This document shows, in pieces, positions 57,549-64,000 of a stretch of 64,000 nt of DNA (position 1 is the stretch's first letter; the number at the start of each line of letters is the position of its first letter). This DNA is from Oscheius tipulae (lineage: Eukaryota; Nematoda; Chromadorea; Rhabditida; Rhabditidae): positions 2,356,001 to 2,420,000 of the forward strand of contig JASJZH010000003.1 in NCBI GenBank assembly GCA_037178975.1, written 5' to 3'. Under the pieces are notes generated by a model, which saw only the letters and a program-made list of their open reading frames with translations, was not told the origin of the DNA and searched no databases. The translations under genes were made by a program, and so were the position numbers.

Positions 57549-58095
57549 CCCCTCTCCTTTCTTGAATTTTTCACGTGTAGCTCAATCTTTCCCTGTCTAC
57601 TTGTAGATATTTTTTCCTTTTTTCTTCTATCCTCGTGTTGTGAATGGCCCAAACAGATTTCTATACTTTTAGCAGCTCACATTGTGCTGAATCATTCGGT
57701 AGTTCGTTTTGGAGCAAAAAAGACAGATCTGCAGTTCACCGCGACCTCGATACGCAATATTGTGTGCATTGAGAGTTGGTGCGCTGCGGCAACATTCTGG
57801 CTTGTGTTTGAATTTGTTTTTTATTTTACAAAATCCAATCTTCCCGTTTATCCCTTACCATTTTCTGGAATGTGCATCTGTTTTCGATTAGAGAATAAAG
57901 CTGTCTAGAGTCTAAAATGTTATCGAGTAAAATTCTGGCTTGTTTTCCACCGAATTTCGTCGAGAACCCTGTCGTTTTTATTGCGTACCGCAAGCTTATG
58001 CAGATTCGAAGTGTGATAGTAATCTCTTGGCTTTAAACATTGTCATTTTTCTCTTCTTGGCTCAGTTTGTTTCATATAGCTACATTTTCAGGTAA
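57549..58095. other. Roquin 3' UTR and spacer before STRAD
   Basis: AT-rich non-coding sequence with AATAAA near 57894. It ends with a TTTTCAG acceptor (to about 58091) five bases before the STRAD start codon. No gene is seen. Confidence 0.5.
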
Positions 58096-59524
58096 ATGAC
58101 CTCTCCAGCGCCGATTGATCTCTCCACGCACGGGTATTGTGTACAAAAATGGATTGGTTAGTCATTTTTACTGTTATGTACGACCGTTTTCTCTGTGAAC
58201 TGATGCAAAGAGCTGAAAGTATTCTATCACAGCTGTTTGTCGAAAAAAGTAGATTATGAGGATAAAATTTTTGGAGATAATCGGTCAAATCTCTCTAAAA
58301 AGCTCGTTCAGGTCATTGGTTCCACAGCATGGGAGATCTTTACATGGCACGAAGAAATGACGCCACCGATCACATCATTAGAGAGATTAAACACGGCCTG
58401 GTCGACGATACGAGTGACGTTGTGGTAGGTATTTTTTATTTGCTTCTTGGGAGTCTCATTTGCAGAAAGAAGTAGTGATTTTGCGCCAACTACGCCACCC
58501 ACATATCATCGACTGCTCGAGCTGTTTCATTCACGGCGACGGGCTGTACATCATCACGCCAAACTTCCCCTACGGAGCCATCACGGACATTCTGGAGGCG
58601 TCCTATCAGAACGGTCTGCCGGAGAAGGTCATCTCCTCTGTGGTCTATCAGACGCTAAAGGCACTCGAGTATATTCATTCTAAACGCATCGTTCATAGGT
58701 TTTTACTGGCTAAATTCATCTAATAGCTCTATTTTCAGAGGAATTCGCGGCTCGCATCTTCTAGTCGACTTCCATGGCAACATAACCCTTTGCGGCTTCC
58801 GAGGAGCCATTCAACTACCTGATGGCCGTCATGCCACCTGCGACTTTGAGCGCAATCTCACAACCATGCTCCCGTGGCTAGCGCCGGAAGTTATCTCTCA
58901 GGTTCGATCGTTCGTCGCTCTTTTTTAGTCAACTTTTTCAGAGTCTGACCGGTTACAATCAAAAGTCGGACATTTACAGCCTCGGAGTAACAATTTGTGA
59001 GCTTTCGAACGGTATCGTGCCGTTTCGGGAAATGGAACCGCTCAGGATGCTCTACCAGAAGGGCATGATGATGATCAATCCGCGGATAGCCGATAATAGC
59101 ACCTGTAATAATACTGCCACAATCCCGGAGCATCGCAATCGCTTCTTCTCGAACACTATTCATGATTTTACGAGCCAGTGCCTCAGGGATAATCAGTACA
59201 CGAGGTAATCTTAACCCCCTTTTTTGGATAACAATCAATTTCAGACCGAGCGCCGTCCAGCTCCTGTCCCATACCTTCACAAAATCCAAGCGCCGAAACT
59301 GCCTCAAGTACCTGGACATGGCGCTGACATTGAACCAGGTCCAACGAGAATCGACCCGGGATCCGGCGCTCGTGGAAATTCTGCCGGCAACCCAGGCCCC
59401 AGAATGGGATTACCGGCCCTATCCGAGAGACGACAACGAGCTCGAGGCCGAAGAGGATACCCTATCAGAAGACGACACTCAGGTCGAAGAAGACTCCGAC
59501 GAGGAGCAGGTACCCAGTTTATAG
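58096..59524 (+). CDS. strd-1: STRAD-like pseudokinase (STE20-related adaptor)
   Basis: STRAD is a catalytically dead kinase that activates LKB1 with MO25. The start MTSPAPIDLSTHGYC follows a trans-splice-type acceptor. Kinase-fold landmarks: LRQLRHPHIIDC (alpha-C to beta-4), GLYIITPNFPYGAITDIL, EYIHSKRIVHRGIRGSHLLV where the catalytic HRD...N is degraded to HRGIRGSH, and TLCGFRGAI where DFG is GFRG. Then MLPWLAPEVISQSLTGYNQK and SDIYSLGVTICELSNG, close to vertebrate STRAD. A long acidic C-terminal tail (DDNELEAEEDTLSEDDTQ) lacks the WEF motif that ends vertebrate STRAD. The symbol follows the C. elegans orthologue. Confidence 0.92.
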
Positions 59525-59744
59525 AATCGGTTCAATTACCCCCTACCCCCGTGTCATAATTAACCGGTACTGCTCTAGGACACTTACCCGTCCTGCTGTT
59601 ATTTCGCTAAATGTTCATCATTATTTCTATATATCCTTATTCTTGCCTTAATAAATAGACAACTTTGGTAGTCAAGCTCTTTAGCCCCATTCCTTTCAGA
59701 TGGTAAGAGTGTAAGGAGCAAAAGTTCATCTATGACACACAAGC

Positions 59745-62700
59745 TACTGAGATACGAGTTCGTGAGGTACTCCATTGCTTCCAACGTCCAGCTCATCGTC
59801 CTGTATCAGGCTTTTGGTGATGCCGGAGCCATAGCGATTCTCCAAGAGGATCCGCTGGATGTGGAACTTGACTATCGCCTTCTGGAATGAGTGGATGGTC
59901 AGTTTCTACTGTCATATTCGCCTGAAGATTTTCCTGGTCCAACAAAGGCTCTTCCCTATGCGAAAGTTATTTTCTAATTTCCTATTCATTTTGGCACTTG
60001 ATTTCATATCTGTTTTTGTTTCTTTTGAAGTGCCAAATTGCCTTCCAAATTGAGCAAAGCAATCTGTGTGGATCAATTCCGGCCAAATGTTTGCCGTTTT
60101 CCAGTTAATGTAGGGCCGCGATATTTTTTTTTCTGCCGGCAAAATGAGTACAAGATTCCAGTTTCCGTATTTTGACAGCTCTTTTCGGGTCAAAAATGCA
60201 GTTTCAATCTCAGGGGCATTTCTATACTTACGCGATCAGAAAACCCTCAAATTCAATCTCTAGGCTCTTTTTACAATGTTTCTACCTCTCAAAATACTTC
60301 CTGTCTTCAAAACAAACCTCGTTATCGTCGAGCCTCGCCAAGCTGCTGCTTATCAACTGTTGAAACTGGAGATCGGCGTCGTATTGTGCCTGCTGTAGGT
60401 AGCCGGGATGGCTGCTAGGAGAGCCAGCTCCTAGTCCCGTCTGGAAGTTGGATCCACTGATCATGGACCCGATTCCGGGAGATTCGGACATCAGAGGGGA
60501 TTCTGGCGGTACTAAACACTTTTTTAGGGTTTCAGGGATCTCTACTCACCGTCTTCGACCCCGTCCTCAATCACGACCTCATCTTCCAGAGCATTCATTG
60601 GAATCGAGTGCCTGCTCGTCGAGGCAGGCATTATCAATTGGAGCTAAAAAAAAAAGGTGCTTGAGCCGGAAAAAAAAGAAAATGTACCTGAGGGTTAGCA
60701 GTCGCCGGTCTCATGAGCCTCAGTCTCTTCGTGGGTGAGTTTGTCGGGGCATCATGGTGCGCCGGGATGATTCTGTACAGTTTCGTCTCTCCCGGACCCG
60801 AGTTTGTGTAGTATTCCCCGCTCTCGATTAGCTCCTTCTTCACGACATGCATCCCGCGGGGAACCGTTCCCCTTTCCGTGACCGTCACACCCGGATCCCC
60901 GACGTTGACTCGATGGTCATAGGAGCCGTTTTGAGTAGAGTTTGGGGTATGAATCTGAAGAAAAATGTTTTAAAAAGTGGTATAGGGAGCGTACAATTTG
61001 TACACGTTGATTGCGAGGATAGCTGCCCGGCGGCAGCTGGACTAGAGCGGTTCCATTGGAAGTTCTGGTGGCGGGGAGGACGGTCACTCGGGCCGAGGAG
61101 GGTCTAAACGTAATTTTTAGATACATGTAACCCTAAGGATGCTCTCAGTACATAGAGAATCTCTCCAGTACCCGAGAAAATTAGATATATCCCTCATCCA
61201 TGGAACGCTTTAACTTGTCTCTCATGTTTCTGGCCCATTATGACATCAATTTTATGACACCACAGCAATTTCACGGGGAAGAGACATGTTTTGTAGACTT
61301 TCAATGCTAGGAATGTGGTTACTTTTTGACCGTTTCAACATGTTAAATACTCTGTAAAACAGCTCAAACTCATGGCTTGATCTCCGAGGAGTATCCTAAC
61401 TTTTGTACTCCTTAGAAAATGTCTTGCATACTTGGATTTATTTTGAAGCTCCCGGAATGAGAAAAACTATGAAATAACATTCCAATAGAGATTCGCCAGG
61501 CAGAAAAAAACATTTTGATGAAGCGCGCCTGAAGCCTATCGTCGTTATTGAACCGAACCCGAAGTTAAAAGCGAGTGAGATCTCAAAAACCTACCCATGC
61601 TGGTTCTCCGAAACGAGTCTAATATTTCCCTGGCTGCTATTTGAGTTCTTCAAGAGATAGTAACTACCGTTCCCAGAGCCTGTAATTATCTCGTCACTCA
61701 ATTCAAACCCGAACGAACCATTCCCAGAGGACGTGATCTCCACCTGTCCACTCTGTCCTGAAGAGGACGGATGGGACGAGACTGTTCTGTGTCCCGATGA
61801 GCTCTGAGGCGGCGGCTGCCTATATCCACTGATCATCACATCCTCAGCCACGGTTTGGGAGGGATCAGAGTAGAAGGAATCTCTCTGTCCGACGTGACTC
61901 TGCGCCTGAGAGGAGGGTGGATGTCCAAGGATTACTGTAAGTAGAGAGCTTTATAGACAAGCCACTAGACCAACCTCTTTGACCATGTCTCCCCAGGTAA
62001 TTGTCCAGCCATTTCATCTCATCCCAAAGCTGTTGGTAGTCGGCCTCGTCGGGACTGGCCTTATTGTTCATGACCTTCTCGTAACGATCCTTCAGCTGCA
62101 CCCATTCTCTCTGAAGAGACCCGATATCTCCTGAAAATGTATTTTCGAAATCGTAGGAGGGATAACGAACCTTGCCACATGAGAGTTTGGGCTATTTTGC
62201 GCCAGGCATTGCTCCGATAACTCTTCGAGTGGTAGCTACTGTCGTTCTCGTCGTAAAGTGCTGGGTAATGGTAGACGGTGTGAACTAGGTTTATGCTCAT
62301 CTGAACGTTTGATTTCTGAGCCCATATAACTAGATTATTTTCCGGACATTCCCTGGCCTAACGCGCGCGATTTCTCAACTACAAACCCTTGTTTTCTCAC
62401 CAAAAATCTCATTTTACATTCTTAACATGTGCTGGAAAGTTGTTGTAGCCCTGATCGTAACCTACACTATTGTAGAGCATTACATCGCCCGAAAATGTGA
62501 AGACGAGCGGGAAAACTGGGTTTAAAATTGCGGTCGCCGCTCGCTTTTCGCTTTCTCAGCATTTTACAGGCTCAAACAGTCAAGCACCTGCTTTTTGATG
62601 TCCCGCAAAGTTGTAGTATTTGATCAGGGCTACAATTTTGCAGAATATGAAAATGTTTGAAAGTGCTTCCTGGATTCCGAAAAATGGGTTAGGAGTTGTA

Positions 62701-63107
62701 GTCATGGATGCTCATGGACCTGGCTTTTCTAGCTCCTATGCCTAACTTTTACAACACTAAATTTCTTCTCAATCTTACCTTTATCTCCTGCGACAGACTG
62801 TCCTGTAGATCTTCCTCCAGCTCTCCTTCCTGTCCAGTCAACTCTTCGAGCTCGTCCATGTGTTCCAGAGATCCGAGTATCAGGTTCTTCTTGTCTAAAG
62901 GAACCCTCTAAACTTGAAAAAGGATTTCCTACTTGAAACATTGACATTTTTCAGCTCAGTCAACTGGTAGCCGTCATCTCCCTCTATTAGTTCCTCGTGT
63001 TCTTCCAGTAAGGGCTCATCGTCATCTGTCTGTTGGGACATCTTGTTGTGGACGGAGAGCATCTTCCGACCAGCGGAATGTCCTCCGATCGAGCATTCCA
63101 CGTCCAT
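59745..63107 (-). CDS. MADF-domain putative transcription regulator
   Basis: A multi-exon minus-strand gene, start 63107, stop 59745-59747. The N-terminus is acidic (DDDEPLLEEHEELIEGDDGY), then a helix NLILGSLEHMDELEELTGQE. The MADF domain, a Myb-like DNA-binding fold, spans two exons (about 62300-61973): LVHTVYHYPALYDENDSSYH, RSNAWRKIAQTLM, then LQREWVQLKDRYEKVM and DEMKWLDNYLGRHG. A long Ser/Gly/Pro-rich middle follows, with TVLPATRTSNGTALVQLPPG and HVVKKELIESGEYY. The C-terminus has FHIQRILLENRYG, a short helix reminiscent of the interaction helices found after MADF domains. No name is assigned because MADF paralogues are many. Confidence 0.82.
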
Positions 63108-64000
63108 TTAGGGAGCTTAAAATGGGGGTTTGAACTGTGAGGTATGAACTTTTGTTTAAAAACTAGTTCGGGTGAGGCTGAGAAAAATGGGAGGAGTTGT
63201 GAAAGTGAGATCTTGTTTGAACTAGTCGCGGTCACCTCGGCTCTATTTTATGGCAAACGGGACGCAATTCTCGATCGATTCTCCCTTTTGAAATTGGAAA
63301 AGGTAGTAGAAAATTCTAGAATCGGCTCTGGCGTTCATTCTGTAATCCATGCAACGGATCCAGAATTCTCAGAGGCCATTTCCGTTCGGGACCCGGCTAG
63401 CATCGAACCTCGTTGACCTCTCTTGATTGTGAGAGGAGAGAAGGAGAGGGAACGTATGACCTTGAGTGGGGAAATTGTATTGGCCTAGCAGGAGATTCCA
63501 AAGCTTTGTTGCTATCAGACTTGAGCTTGAAGATTTAGAGTGACTGACAGATATGTCCCGCTCCCAAACTCAATCCTGGTGCATCGACTCTCTCAACTAC
63601 TGACTAAACTCTGGTGATTTGAAGCTCCGTAATTCCTCTGGGTTCTATCCAAGCTACTGACTCTTGGAATACTAATTAGGCGCCTACAATATACTATCGC
63701 TAGTTCTATCGAAAGGGGCATTTGGGATTCGACGTAGATTTCTACTGTCTTTCTATCCGTCTACCAATAACCGAAACTACTCAATAACTTTTATGAATAT
63801 GAATGAATATCGATTTCTGCCTCCCACCTTTGTCAGAATCTCAACTATGAAAGCGCGATGGCTCCTGTGGCTGACTGTTTATTTATTTTTTGCTTGATTT
63901 AGTTTGTTTGTTTGTCCGAGGCCATGAAGCAAAGGTGGTAAGCCAAGAGTTATTTAGGATTTAATTGACAAGTCAATTATGAACAGAAAGCTGCAGAGGA
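63108..64000. other. non-coding right edge
   Basis: Upstream flank of the MADF gene. No gene is seen. A 16-bp perfect palindrome, AATTGACAAGTCAATT, lies at 63963-63978 and recurs at 21273-21288 in the repeat cluster (same sequence in reverse complement). Confidence 0.5.

Overview
This window comes from a eukaryotic nuclear genome and is most likely from a nematode. The genes are split by many short introns, commonly 40-60 nt, with GT-AG borders. Several start codons sit within a few bases of an unpaired 3' splice acceptor, as expected for spliced-leader trans-splicing. Five genes belong to the transthyretin-like (TTL) family, which is expanded in nematodes. Gene content is otherwise ordinary metazoan. 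I cannot fix the species from sequence alone. Where I list exon borders, I read them from splice sites and frame continuity; no transcript data were available.

Layout, left to right. 1-1429 (+): 3' part of a GABA-A-type chloride channel subunit, with a tRNA-Ile in the apparent preceding intron. 1696-3614 (-): an eight-unit polyubiquitin gene, then about 2.5 kb of gene-poor DNA with heat-shock-element-like pairs. 6164-7455: two uncharacterised reading frames. 8190-12106: a cluster of four TTL genes, one minus and three plus in tandem, followed by a degenerate tRNA. 12731-13857 (-): a TMEM272-like membrane protein. 14711-16448 (+): a putative zinc-binding nuclear protein with three SUMO-consensus sites. 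16823 to about 19371 (-): a second anion-channel subunit of glutamate/glycine-receptor type, with an identical tRNA-Ile in an intron. 20575-21585: a cluster of decayed repeats. 21849-24324 (+): a secreted Ser/Thr/Glu-rich protein built from tandemly copied phase-1 exons. 25317 to about 25969 (+): a fifth TTL gene. 26472-26542: tRNA-Gly, then about 3.8 kb without a recognisable gene.

The second half is gene-dense. It holds a BRICHOS type II membrane protein (30337-34089), a conserved-looking unknown (34381-35498), a divergent histone H2A (36094-36569), DDRGK1 of the ufmylation pathway and an EB1-like CH protein in a head-to-head pair (37158-39004), a small membrane protein (about 39546-39851), RBM26/27 (40325-42924), MOSPD2 (43718-45927), ribosomal protein uL14/RPL23 (46507-47005), LSM12 (47427-48173), an eEF1A lysine methyltransferase (49002-51123), Roquin (51381-57548) with an intron-containing histone H3 nested on the opposite strand, the pseudokinase STRAD (58096-59524), and a MADF-domain regulator (59745-63107).

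There is no operon-like pathway across the window. Themes are RNA regulation (RBM26, LSM12, Roquin), chromatin (H2A, H3, MADF protein), translation and protein modification (RPL23, eEF1A methyltransferase, polyubiquitin, DDRGK1) and secreted or neuronal membrane proteins (TTLs, channels). The most unusual items are the phase-1 exon array, a possible exonised-intron duplication in the 14711 gene, the two atypical histones, a perfect 20-bp hairpin at 24945-24993, and a family of tRNA-like relics.
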